From positions 1-64,000 of the forward strand of contig NZ_JAJDWC010000119.1 of NCBI RefSeq assembly GCF_022825805.1: a stretch of DNA of 64,000 nt, read 5' to 3'. The first letter of the stretch is position 1. Each line of letters begins with the position of its first letter. A program made the position numbers and the translations under genes. Shown here one piece after another: positions 52,804 through 62,485 of this stretch. Under the pieces are notes generated by a model. The model ran no database searches. It saw nothing but the letters and a program-made list of their open reading frames with translations, and was not told where the DNA came from. The stretch is from Phaeobacter sp. GTDB lineage: Bacteria > Pseudomonadota > Alphaproteobacteria > Rhodobacterales > Rhodobacteraceae.

Positions 52804-53898
52804 TCAAAACAACGCCAGCTGATCGCCCGGTTGCGGTGGGCGCTGGAACAGGTCGCAGCGCAACGGCGCGCGACGCTCCGACAAACCGAGCCGTTTGCAG
52901 GCGACCTGAAAGCGATGCGCCAACATCGCCGCATAGGGACCGTCACCGCGCATCCGCTGCCCCCAGCGGGGATCATAATCGCGCCCACCGTGCATTTCCC
53001 GCAAACGCGCCATGACCTTCTCAGCGCGCGCTGGTGCATGTTCCGCAAGCCATTCCTGCCAGAGCTGCGACACCTCCCGCGGCAAACGCAGCATGATCCA
53101 ACTGGCCGCATCTGCACCGGCCTCTGCCCCGGCCGCGAGCAAAGCCTCCAATTCGTGATCCGTCAGGCCCGGCACCATTGGTGAGGCCATCACACGGACC
53201 GGAATCCCCGCATCCGACAGGCGCCGGATCATCGCCAATCTGCGCGCGGGCAGAGGCGCACGCGGCTCCATCCGGCGCAACAGATCCGGGTCCAATGTGG
53301 TCAGGGACACACCGACGCGCACCAGCCCTTTGGCCGCCATCGGCGCAAGAATGTCGATGTCGCGCTCGACCAGAACGCCTTTGGTGACAATCGCAACCGG
53401 ATGGGAAAACGCCGCCAGCACCGACAGGCAAGATCTGGTGATTTCATGATCCCGTTCGACCGGCTGATAAGGATCGGTATTGGTGCCAATCGCCAAAGTG
53501 GCCACCTTGTAGGATGCGGCAGACAGCTCCTTGCGCAGCATGTCCGCCGCATTCGGGCGCGCAATCAATCGGGTTTCAAAATCCAGCCCAGGCGATAGCC
53601 CGAGATAGGCATGACTGGGGCGCGCAAAACAGTAGATGCACCCGTGCTCACAGCCCCTGTATGGGTTGATCGACCGATCAAACGGCAGATCCGGCGATCG
53701 GTTGTAGGAAATGATGCTGCGCGCCTGCTCAATTCGCACCTGTGTGCGCTCCACAGTTGGCATTGATGGGTCCGAATCCCCTGCATTTTCCCAGCCATCA
53801 TCAGTGGTCACGCGATCCAGATCAAAGCGACCTGGCGCATTGCTGAGACTGGCGCGCGCTTTGCGACGCAGAGGGTGGGATACTTCGGTCTGTTGCAT
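52804..53898 (-). CDS. PA0069-type radical SAM protein (SplB-like)
   Basis: NPYRGCEHGCIYCFARPSHAYLGLSPGLDFET with CxxxCxxC. Confidence 0.9.
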   Translation of the reverse strand: MQQTEVSHPLRRKARASLSNAPGRFDLDRVTTDDGWENAGDSDPSMPTVERTQVRIEQARSIISYNRSPDLPFDRSINPYRGCEHGCIYCFARPSHAYLGLSPGLDFETRLIARPNAADMLRKELSAASYKVATLAIGTNTDPYQPVERDHEITRSCLSVLAAFSHPVAIVTKGVLVERDIDILAPMAAKGLVRVGVSLTTLDPDLLRRMEPRAPLPARRLAMIRRLSDAGIPVRVMASPMVPGLTDHELEALLAAGAEAGADAASWIMLRLPREVSQLWQEWLAEHAPARAEKVMARLREMHGGRDYDPRWGQRMRGDGPYAAMLAHRFQVACKRLGLSERRAPLRCDLFQRPPQPGDQLALF

Positions 53899-53994
53899 GC
53901 CGCGACTATGGCGCAGCCATGAGAACAAATAAAGAACAAATGTGAAAAAACGAAGATCTGCATGCGAAATCTTCATTATTATTCCGCTAGTTTT

Positions 53995-54039
53995 GACCGT
54001 ATAGGTCGGTTCAGAACGTGGCAATGTCGCAAACATTGC
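53995..54039. promoter_or_regulatory. GACC-GTATA-GGTC inverted repeat and GCAATGT-CGCAA-ACATTGC hairpin upstream of the corrinoid protein gene
   Basis: Read directly in the 53899-54124 intergenic region. Confidence 0.4.
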
Positions 54040-54124
54040 AGTCTTGCTGCGGCAATCTGGACCAATAGGGACAAAAAACCGATGCCACGCCGGGGAATAC
54101 CCCGCCCAGTCAAGGAATATAAAA

Positions 54125-54826
54125 ATGTCGGACGACGCAGATGACATCATCCTGGCAGAACTGAGCGACGAAGATCTCGTTCAGCAGATGTTTGATGACC
54201 TCTACGATGGTCTCAAGGAGGAAATCGAGGAAGGTGTGAACATCCTTCTGGAGCGGGGTTGGGCGCCCTATCAGATCCTGACCGAAGCGCTTGTTGGCGG
54301 TATGACAATCGTTGGTGCTGACTTCCGTGACGGCATCCTGTTCGTGCCCGAAGTGCTGCTGGCCGCAAACGCGATGAAAGGTGGCATGGCCATCCTGAAG
54401 CCGCTGCTGGCGGAAACCGGCGCGCCGCGCATGGGCTCCATGGTGATCGGCACCGTGAAGGGTGACATCCACGACATCGGCAAGAACCTCGTCTCCATGA
54501 TGATGGAAGGCGCTGGTTTCGAAGTGGTCGACATCGGCATCAACAACCCGGTAGAAAACTATATCGAGGCTCTCGACGAGCACAAGCCAGACATCCTTGG
54601 CATGTCCGCTCTGCTGACGACCACCATGCCTTACATGAAGGTCGTGATCGACACATTGGTCGAGCAAGGCAAGCGCGATGATTACGTCGTGTTGGTCGGC
54701 GGTGCACCGTTGAATGAAGAGTTCGGCAAAGCCATTGGCGCCGACGCTTATTGCCGTGACGCTGCCGTGGCTGTGGAAACCGCCAAGGACTTCGTTGCGC
54801 GCAAGCACAACCAGATGAGCGCCTAA
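54125..54826 (+). CDS. Corrinoid (cobalamin-binding) methyltransferase protein, MetH/MtbC-like
   Basis: GTVKGDIHDIGKNLVSMMMEGAGFEVVDIGINN (DxHxxG cobalamin-binding signature). Confidence 0.95.
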   Translation: MSDDADDIILAELSDEDLVQQMFDDLYDGLKEEIEEGVNILLERGWAPYQILTEALVGGMTIVGADFRDGILFVPEVLLAANAMKGGMAILKPLLAETGAPRMGSMVIGTVKGDIHDIGKNLVSMMMEGAGFEVVDIGINNPVENYIEALDEHKPDILGMSALLTTTMPYMKVVIDTLVEQGKRDDYVVLVGGAPLNEEFGKAIGADAYCRDAAVAVETAKDFVARKHNQMSA

Positions 54827-55552
54827 TTGGCACGCAAAGGACGCGCCGCCCGCCTGACTGAGCGGGCGGCGCACCAACCGCCAACCGGGCGTTCGCTGGA
54901 CGAGGCCTCGCTTACGGAACAGGGTTTGGCGGCCCCTGAAAAGAAACACGGTCGCGTGTTGCTGATCGCTTGTGGGGCTCTGGCCCGCGAGATCCTGGCA
55001 TTGAAACAGGCAAACACTCTGGATCACCTTGATCTGACCTGCCTGCCCGCCAAGCTGCATCTTTACCCCGAACAAATTGTTGAGGCCGTGGAATATGCCG
55101 TGGCCAAGCATAGGACGACCTATGACGCCATCCATGTGGTTTACGCGGATTGTGGCACCGGTGGGCTGTTAGAGCAGAAATGCGCCGAACTTGGCGTTGA
55201 AATGATTGCCGGGCCGCATTGCTATTCGTTTTTTGAGGGCAATGACACATTTGCCCGCCATGCCGATGATGGCGAAATCACCGCGTTTTATCTGACAGAT
55301 TTTCTAGTCAAACAGTTCGATGCCTTTGTCTGGCGTCCGATGGGGTTGGATAAGAACCCCGAACTGCGTGACATGGTTTTTGGCAACTACACCAAACTCG
55401 TCTATCAATCGCAGATCGATGATCCCGCCCTGGTCGATAAGGCTCGCGCCTGCGCGGAGCGCATGGGGCTGCTGTTTGAACATCGCCACACCGGTTATGG
55501 CGATTTGGAAACCGCGATGCTGCGGTGGGGCAAGGATCAGCCGCAGGGCTGA
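54827..55552 (+). CDS. DUF1638 domain-containing protein
   Basis: VLLIACGALAREILALKQANTLDHLDLTCLPAKLHLYPEQI; TTG start immediately after the corrinoid gene stop. Confidence 0.8.
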   Translation: MARKGRAARLTERAAHQPPTGRSLDEASLTEQGLAAPEKKHGRVLLIACGALAREILALKQANTLDHLDLTCLPAKLHLYPEQIVEAVEYAVAKHRTTYDAIHVVYADCGTGGLLEQKCAELGVEMIAGPHCYSFFEGNDTFARHADDGEITAFYLTDFLVKQFDAFVWRPMGLDKNPELRDMVFGNYTKLVYQSQIDDPALVDKARACAERMGLLFEHRHTGYGDLETAMLRWGKDQPQG

Positions 55553-55595
55553 GCATCATTCGAGCTGAGCACCGTTCGCGCTGAGCATCATTCGC
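55548..55595. repeat. 16-bp tandem repeat x3 (GCTGAGCATCATTCGA/GCTGAGCACCGTTCGC/GCTGAGCATCATTCGC) spanning the DUF1638 stop codon
   Basis: Read directly. Confidence 0.9.
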
Positions 55596-55777
55596 CCGCT
55601 GCGCGATAGAGCCCGTCGATTGGCATCCGCGATTATTGCTATCCGCGATGACGTGATGCTGCGGCCGAAACAAAGCCCCCCGCAAAAAAGCGCCCTTGGC
55701 TGAACCACAATTCGTCGCCAAGCGCGAAAGCGGAGGATCTCCCCCCGCCTACCCGCGACCACACAGTTGTTTCTAGG

Positions 55778-56194
55778 TCAGTTGGACGCTGCGGCGGCGG
55801 TTTCCTGAATGCGCTGGATCATGGCAGTCAACCCGTTGGAGCGTTGCGCTGACAGGTGATCGTTCAGGCCGAGACGCGCCATTTCTGCACGCGCGTCAAC
55901 CGCTGTCACCTCGGACACCGGCAAGCCGTTATAGAGCGCACGCAAAACGGCAATCAGCCCGCGCACGATCATGGCGTCGCTTTCCCCGTCAAAGTGGAAC
56001 ACCCCATCCTCGATCACAGGGTGGAGCCAGACCTGGCTTGCGCAGCCATCCACCTTGGTCGCAGGCACCTTTAGCGCATCGTCCAGCGGCTCCATCGCCT
56101 TGCCCTGGTCGATGACATGGCGATAGCGGTCTTCCCAATCCTCAAGGAATTCGAAATCCTCGACAATCTCTTCAAAGGCGGCACTGGCCATGCG
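55778..56194 (-). CDS. sufE: SufE family protein
   Basis: FEEIVEDFEFLEDWEDRYRHVIDQGKAMEPLDDALKVPATKVDGCASQVWL. Confidence 0.92.
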   Translation of the reverse strand, partial: RMASAAFEEIVEDFEFLEDWEDRYRHVIDQGKAMEPLDDALKVPATKVDGCASQVWLHPVIEDGVFHFDGESDAMIVRGLIAVLRALYNGLPVSEVTAVDARAEMARLGLNDHLSAQRSNGLTAMIQRIQETAAAASN

Positions 56195-56325
56195 GTATGT
56201 CCTCATCTGGTTTCTGCCTGGCGGCACGCAACGACCTAAGGCGCAAACAATAGGTTTTCAACAGCTTTTCAAGCCGCTTGCAATCGGCTACCACTTGCGC
56301 AGTGCTATTGAACGGGTGATGCATC

Positions 56326-56850
56326 ATGAACAGACCTTTGGCAGTCCTCCTGATATCAGCGGTCGGACTATCTGCATGTGGCTTCCGTGACTCCCGCGTG
56401 AACCCGTTGAACTGGTTTGGCGGATCCAGAGAAGTGGCAACAGAGGCTGTTGTCGATGAGGACATCAACCCGCTGATCCCAGTGGAAAACCGCGTGAACC
56501 TTCTGCGTCGGCCGGATGCTGTGGATCAGACAGTTCTGGTTCAAACGGTGTCCGATATGCGTATCGAACGCACGCCAACAGGCGCGATCGTCTATGCCAG
56601 CGGTCTTGCCGCGCGTCAGGGTGCCTATGGCGTTGAATTGCGCCTGGATGAGAGCGACCGTGACGAACGCACCAAGGATCAGACCTTGGATTTCACCTTC
56701 CGCGCCATCTACCCTGATTTTGCAACACCTGTTGGCGTCGATCGCAGCCGCACCTTGCGCGCCGCTGTCAGCCTGACCAAACAACAACTGGCTGGTGTGC
56801 GCAGCATCCGGATCGTGGCTGCGGACAATGCCCGCGAAAGCCGTCGTTGA
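56326..56850 (+). CDS. Hypothetical lipoprotein
   Basis: Lipobox LLISAVGLSAC; conserved-looking soluble domain. Confidence 0.75.
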   Translation: MNRPLAVLLISAVGLSACGFRDSRVNPLNWFGGSREVATEAVVDEDINPLIPVENRVNLLRRPDAVDQTVLVQTVSDMRIERTPTGAIVYASGLAARQGAYGVELRLDESDRDERTKDQTLDFTFRAIYPDFATPVGVDRSRTLRAAVSLTKQQLAGVRSIRIVAADNARESRR

Positions 56851-56932
56851 TCCCGGCACAGTTTACTCTACCGTGGTTGATTAGTGCGACGAACCGGTCG
56901 TCAGGAACTCACCATCGACCTCTGACGATGAA

Positions 56933-56958
56933 AAAAGGCGCCTCAACGGGCGCCTTTT
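56933..56958. terminator. Bidirectional terminator hairpin
   Basis: AAAAGGCGCC-TCAACG-GGCGCCTTTT. Confidence 0.8.
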
Positions 56959-57042
56959 GCGTATTGACCTAAGAGGGTGTCGCCCCAGCCATTGTGTCTA
57001 GAGCGTCATGGTTGGAGTGACAGAATTAGATCAGTGTGAGCG

Positions 57043-58200
57043 TCAGAGCGTCACAACCTTCACATCCTGGCCCCGCGCGGCCAGCGCAATTTCCCCGTTG
57101 CACAGACGCAAGGCGTCAGCGCCAAACACCTCATGGCGCCAGCCTTTGAGAGCGGCAACATTGCGTTGTCCCGCAGCAATCGCATCCAGATCCGAACTTG
57201 GCGCGATCAATTTGGCCGCAACCCCCGAGGCTTCTGTCTTCGCTTTCAGCAGCACCCGCAGCAGATCCGCCAGCGCCGGATTGACCTGGAGCTTTTCGCG
57301 GCTGCGATCCGCCTCAGGCTGCTTAGACGCCGGGCAAGCGATCCCTTTGGCGATGGCCTGCAGAATGCCCTCCGCGATGGCGCCCTTGCGTGCTTCGCGC
57401 AACAGCAGGCGGGAATTGCCCAGCTCTGAACCGGACTGTGGTTTGGTAGAAGCGAGTTCGACGAGTGCGTCGTCTTTGAACACCCGGTTGCGCGGCACGT
57501 TGTTCGTTTTTGCATAGGTTTCGCGGAATGCCGCCAGTTCACGCACCACCGCCAGGAACTTGCCAGAGGTCGTGCGGGTTTTGACGCGGCGCCAGGCCTC
57601 TTGCGGATCAATGTCGTAGGTCGCCGGATCGGTCAGCACCTGCAGCTCTTCAGCCACCCAATGCGCGCGGTCTGTCCGCGCCAGCTCCGCTGCGAGATGC
57701 TCATAGATCTGCCGCAAATGCGTAACGTCTGCCAGCGCGTAGGTTTTTTGCGCATCGCTCAGCGGGCGGCGGGACCAATCAGTAAAGCGCGAGGTTTTAT
57801 CCAACCCCTGCTTGACGATTTTACGGACCAGCGTTTCATAACCAACCTGCTCGCCAAATCCGCAAACCATCGCAGCAACCTGCGTGTCAAACAACGGGGT
57901 GGGAAACACCTGCGCATCGACCCAGAAAATCTCCAGATCCTGTCTGGCTGCGTGAAACACTTTCACCACGTTTTCGTTTCGGAACAGCGCATAAAGCGGT
58001 TCCAACGACACCCCATCTGCCAGCGGATCAACCAACACAGCATTGGCGTTTCCTTTGCCGGGAAAGGCCAGTTGGACCAGGCACAATTTGGAATAATACG
58101 TTCGTTCGCGCAGGAATTCGGTATCAACCGTGACGTATGGGTGTTGTGCAGCCTCGTGGCAGAAGGCCTCCAATTCTTCGGTCGTGGTAATGGTTTTCAT
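57043..58200 (-). CDS. rnd: Ribonuclease D
   Basis: VTVDTEFLRERTYYSKLCLVQLAFPG; YALADVTHLRQIYEHL; HRDC. Confidence 0.94.
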   Translation of the reverse strand: MKTITTTEELEAFCHEAAQHPYVTVDTEFLRERTYYSKLCLVQLAFPGKGNANAVLVDPLADGVSLEPLYALFRNENVVKVFHAARQDLEIFWVDAQVFPTPLFDTQVAAMVCGFGEQVGYETLVRKIVKQGLDKTSRFTDWSRRPLSDAQKTYALADVTHLRQIYEHLAAELARTDRAHWVAEELQVLTDPATYDIDPQEAWRRVKTRTTSGKFLAVVRELAAFRETYAKTNNVPRNRVFKDDALVELASTKPQSGSELGNSRLLLREARKGAIAEGILQAIAKGIACPASKQPEADRSREKLQVNPALADLLRVLLKAKTEASGVAAKLIAPSSDLDAIAAGQRNVAALKGWRHEVFGADALRLCNGEIALAARGQDVKVVTL

Positions 58201-58313
58201 AAAGCGAATTCGTCCAGGTGGTCAGTTCAGCAGATGCCACGGTGATACGCGCTCACTTGCATCAATGCAATTGGCGGGCTGTTTTGCGCGCCAACTGTCC
58301 CCATGGTGTCACA

Positions 58314-58910
58314 TCAACGCAGTTCAATCGGCTTGCGGTCGCCAGCAGCATAGCGGCGCAGCACCTGCGGGTAGAGTTTATGCTCTTGCACCAGCACCTT
58401 AGAGGCCAATGTTGCAGCCGTGTCACCTGGGTCGACATCAACAAACGCCTGCCCCAGAATGGGCCCGTCATCCAGCACAGCCGTTACCTCATGCACGGTG
58501 CAGCCATGCTCTGCATCGCCCGCAGCCAGGGCCCGCGCATGGGTGTTCAGCCCTGTGTATTTGGGTAGTAACGATGGATGGATGTTGAGCATACGGCCCT
58601 GAAATTGCGAGACGAACCCATCGGTCAGAACCAGCATGAACCCAGCCAAAGACACGATATCAGCCTGGCTCTCCAGGATTGGTTTGATCAGTTCTGCCTC
58701 AAACGCAGCACGGTCCTGCCCATAAGGGCGGTGATCGACCACCGCTGTTGGGACGCCTGCAGCCTCTGCCTTTGCCAGGCCACCGGCATCAGCCTGGTTG
58801 GACAGCACCAGGCAAGGTCGCGCCGGATGGTCGCCGGTCATGCTTTGTACCAGCGACACCATATTGGAGCCACCGCCAGAAATCAGGATGGCGACCCGCT
58901 TGAAACTCAC
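58314..58910 (-). CDS. purN: Phosphoribosylglycinamide formyltransferase (GTG start)
   Basis: [33 protein letters not shown]; overlaps the purM stop. Confidence 0.95.
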   Translation of the reverse strand: MSFKRVAILISGGGSNMVSLVQSMTGDHPARPCLVLSNQADAGGLAKAEAAGVPTAVVDHRPYGQDRAAFEAELIKPILESQADIVSLAGFMLVLTDGFVSQFQGRMLNIHPSLLPKYTGLNTHARALAAGDAEHGCTVHEVTAVLDDGPILGQAFVDVDPGDTAATLASKVLVQEHKLYPQVLRRYAAGDRKPIELR

Positions 58911-59953
58911 AGCAAGGCGCCCGAGTAACGCATCCCTGCCCCCGAGGTCACAGTGCCCAAACGTGACACGGTTTCCCCTTCGTCTTGCAGCAGAGCAACC
59001 AACGCATCCGCGCGATCGGCCGAGACCGACAGGATCATGCCAATGCCGCAATTGAAGGTCTTCAGCATCTCCGCCTCAGCGATATTGCCGGTCTCCGCCA
59101 TCCAGCGGAATACAGGCGGCAGGTCCCAGGCATTCAGGTCGATATCGGCGCCCAGATCCTCGGGCAGAACCCGTGGCAGGTTTTCGGTCAGCCCGCCACC
59201 GGTGATGTGCGCGAGCGCGTGGACCCCGCCAGCCCGCACGGCCGCGAGACACTGTTTGACGTAAAGCCGGGTCGGTGTCAGCAGCGCCTCCCCCAATGTG
59301 CCATCAGCAAACGGGCAGTCTGCGTCCCAGCCAAGGCCGGACAGATCCACCAGCTTGCGCACCAGAGAGTAACCATTGGAGTGCACCCCATCAGACGCCA
59401 AGCCCAACAGAACGTCGCCCTCCTGCACCTCAGCAGGCAGAGCGGTTCCCCGCTCCATCGCGCCGACGGCAAATCCCGCGAGATCAAAATCACCATCCGG
59501 GTACATGCCCGGCATCTCTGCGGTCTCCCCCCCGATCAGGGCACAACCGGAGCGCACGCACCCCTCGGCGATACTATCAATGATGCGCGCCGCAGTCGCC
59601 GTCTCCAGCTTTCCGGTTGCGAAGTAATCCAGGAAGAACAGCGGCTCAGCCCCCTGGCAAACAAGATCGTTCACACACATTGCGACCAGATCAATCCCAA
59701 CGCCATCGACCACGCCCGTGTCGATAGCAATCCGCAGCTTGGTCCCCACGCCATCTGTCGCCCCGACCAAAATGGGATCGCTGTATCCGGCATCTTTCAG
59801 ATCGAACAGAGCGCCAAACCCGCCAAGGCCACTCATCACGCCAGACCGATTGGTCCGCTTGGCCGCCGGTTTGATACGGTCGACCAGCGCGTTACCTGCA
59901 TCAATATCCACCCCCGCATCCGCGTAGGTCAAACCGTTCTTGCCGCTGGTCAT
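58907..59953 (-). CDS. purM: Phosphoribosylformylglycinamidine cyclo-ligase
   Basis: [38 protein letters not shown]. Confidence 0.96.
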   Translation of the reverse strand: MTSGKNGLTYADAGVDIDAGNALVDRIKPAAKRTNRSGVMSGLGGFGALFDLKDAGYSDPILVGATDGVGTKLRIAIDTGVVDGVGIDLVAMCVNDLVCQGAEPLFFLDYFATGKLETATAARIIDSIAEGCVRSGCALIGGETAEMPGMYPDGDFDLAGFAVGAMERGTALPAEVQEGDVLLGLASDGVHSNGYSLVRKLVDLSGLGWDADCPFADGTLGEALLTPTRLYVKQCLAAVRAGGVHALAHITGGGLTENLPRVLPEDLGADIDLNAWDLPPVFRWMAETGNIAEAEMLKTFNCGIGMILSVSADRADALVALLQDEGETVSRLGTVTSGAGMRYSGALL

Positions 59954-60286
59954 ATCGGTGCTCCTTGAATGATGTTGCGCAGCCTTTACCCCATGGTCGC
60001 ACAGAAAGAAACAAAGGATTGTGCTTGCACGCCTGCCATGCGGAGACCGCTGTCTTTGCACCGCGCATTTGGCGCCAAAATGTGCCGTGAAGCTCTGCCG
60101 TTGGCTCCCGTCATGTCCTGCAAAACTCCGCTGGATCTGCCACCCTTCCTGCGATCCAAGCCGCCCGCTGTTCTGCGACATAAGTTGCAACACGGAACGC
60201 GAGAATTTCCCGCGCTCAGCGCAATTGATCCAAGATCTGCAAGACGGCTTGACCTCGCGGCGACGATTCCATAACCAGTCTTCGGC

Positions 60287-60362
60287 GGGCCTGTAGCTCA
60301 ACGGTTAGAGCAGAGCGCTCATAACGCTTTGGTTGCAGGTTCGAATCCTGCCGGGCCTACCA
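60287..60362 (+). tRNA. tRNA with CAU anticodon (Ile2-like or elongator Met)
   Basis: GGGCCTGTAGCTCAACGGTTAGAGCAGAGCGCTCATAACGCTTTGGTTGCAGGTTCGAATCCTGCCGGGCCTACCA. Confidence 0.95.
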
Positions 60363-60662
60363 CCTTTCGTGTCTTTTCCCTTACTTTCAACGCTATAGCT
60401 GTACCGCACAGGGTCTATTGCGGTTCATAGGTTTCAATAGGTTAGCGACAGAGTATATCGCAGATTTCGCGCGCTTTTCAGCCAGATTCGAGACGGTACA
60501 AAGAAAAGCACACGCGCGCCCTGCCCGCATCACAAACGGACAACGATGGGCGCAAGGATCTTTGGAAACTGGTTGGTAGTGTTCTTATGGCTCACCCTGC
60601 CGAGCCATAAGCTCAAGCATTTACCAGCAATCGCTAAGACCGAACCCGCAGGCCAGTTGCAG

Positions 60663-61424
60663 CTAGTTTTTCAAGCAATAAAAAAGAGCAATGAAGGGGG
60701 GCATGTTAGTGTGCGGCGCTCCCTCTCCAACTTCAGTTGTGCCGATGTTTCGGTTTGCCTGACCGCCTTCCCTGGTCGATGAAATATGGAATTGGTCGTC
60801 ATCGTCAACGTTCACCGATGACTGATTGAGGCTCATAGATTGGTTGCCGCGAGAGTTCACCCAAACCACCTCATGATTGTGAAGGGGCATTTCGCCCACC
60901 TCAAGGGAGTGCGCCTCGACACCGCCAGCTCGGATTTGATCGGAAAGATTCGATGCCACAGGGTGTCTCAACGTTTCCCAAGACAGGTCACCCGGGCCTT
61001 CATAAACTCTCAAATCGACATCGTTAATATCTGAATTGCGCTTCTCATCGTTGTCGGAATGTGGACCTGCGCCAATCACAAAGCGGCCTGCAGCTGGGTA
61101 GTATGATGTCCAGCCGTCACCAAAGTTGTCACATGATACTGAGCTAGCGACTATTACCCCCGATGGGATCGGTTCAGGAAGGACGGGGAGTAAAGGTTGT
61201 CCGTCGAACACGTTCTGAGCTTCTTGACGAGTTTCTTGAGCGGTCATCCCACGAGGTCGTGCCTCCAGTTGCTCAATTTTTCTTTGCATCTCTTTCAAGC
61301 AAAACAACAAAGCGGTGGCGCCCGAGTTTTGGTCCAAACCGTCAATACAAGACCCGGCTTCTGCTGGAGACATTGGCTGGGTAACCAAAACCAGACCCAG
61401 TAAGGATACTAGTCGCTTCATCAT
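60663..61424 (-). CDS. Secreted protein with C-terminal phage tail-collar-like domain
   Basis: Signal peptide MMKRLVSLLGLVLVTQPMSPAEA; RFVIGAG...LEVGEMPLHNHEVVW...HTNMPPFIALFYCLKN. Confidence 0.7.
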   Translation of the reverse strand: MMKRLVSLLGLVLVTQPMSPAEAGSCIDGLDQNSGATALLFCLKEMQRKIEQLEARPRGMTAQETRQEAQNVFDGQPLLPVLPEPIPSGVIVASSVSCDNFGDGWTSYYPAAGRFVIGAGPHSDNDEKRNSDINDVDLRVYEGPGDLSWETLRHPVASNLSDQIRAGGVEAHSLEVGEMPLHNHEVVWVNSRGNQSMSLNQSSVNVDDDDQFHISSTREGGQANRNIGTTEVGEGAPHTNMPPFIALFYCLKN

Positions 61425-61825
61425 TCACCTCCAAATAAATCTGAAATGGTGAGCTCACTGCTCGCACAAACTATTGGAAACAAGGGGAAAGATTCACAGA
61501 TCGTTGCCTTAGCTGTCGCTGCAGCTACAGTCGTGATGACAATCAAGATAAAGAACGCTGGCGCCCAACTTGATCTGATGTACGCAATTGTCTGTTCAAC
61601 GCGGTCCGGGGGGCGCATCGCGCGACGTTTCAGTTCTTGCTCAAGAAGCGCTGCTCTCGCAGGATGCTCATCCTCGAGAACTTTCTGGAATGTGCTAAGG
61701 TAAAGTCGGATGTCGTTTTCATCTTGCTCGCTTAGCCAAGCTCGAACTCTATCGACGTCTTGCTCCAGGACAACCCGAGGCGTCCATTGCTCATCAAAAT
61801 CGCTTGCAATCTGATCCGGCATCAA
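61421..61825 (-). CDS. Small membrane protein of unknown function
   Basis: Charged helical N-terminus and one TM segment (SSWAPAFFILIVITTVAAATAKAT); stop overlaps the next gene's start. Confidence 0.6.
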   Translation of the reverse strand: MMPDQIASDFDEQWTPRVVLEQDVDRVRAWLSEQDENDIRLYLSTFQKVLEDEHPARAALLEQELKRRAMRPPDRVEQTIAYIRSSWAPAFFILIVITTVAAATAKATICESFPLFPIVCASSELTISDLFGGE

Positions 61826-62485
61826 TGGTTCACATACTTTGTCTAACTAACCTACACTAGGCTGAGACAATATAGCCATCGAGTCAAACTCGATCCTTTT
61901 CAGTCAGATTAGGACCCGGCGGTATTTTGGTTTCAAAGATTGGTAAGGTCTTACTCTTGCTGCAACAAGTGCGATTCCAAAAACCACGAAATTCTACGAT
62001 ATTTTCTCCCCACCGTCTCGCAACGATGCGAAATCTGATGCCAGGATTTAGAGAACTAGGCGCGGGCGAAGCTGGGATCCGCTCGAATTTGGTGAGTATC
62101 AGCTATTTGTTAGTTCACTGTTCGCTCTGTCGCGAAGAGCTGACCACTGACTCGTCTTTTTCAGAAACATCAACATAGTTTGGTTTCACATTAAGATCGT
62201 TTGTGAGGTCCGGTTTCAAATACATCATCAGACCAAACATCCTCAGTATCATCTAGCGGGACAAGACTTACATATTGACGGTCAGTTAGTCATGTAGATG
62301 TGTCTAACTGCATTTTGTTGTTAAATCTGACTTCCCTATTTCTGTGACATCTAATCTCCGAACACGCCATGACGGCCCACTGCGTACACCTGCCAAACCT
62401 CGGTGCGCATCAAAACCCAGGGCGCACGGCATTTGGCTGGATCAGCAGCGTGGCGGACGTGGCGGGCCGAGACCCACGTGACGGG

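Noticed and set aside
60287-62485. Integrated phage or integrative island at the tRNA
   Set aside because: No integrase, no second copy of the tRNA 3' end seen in the window; only two accessory genes
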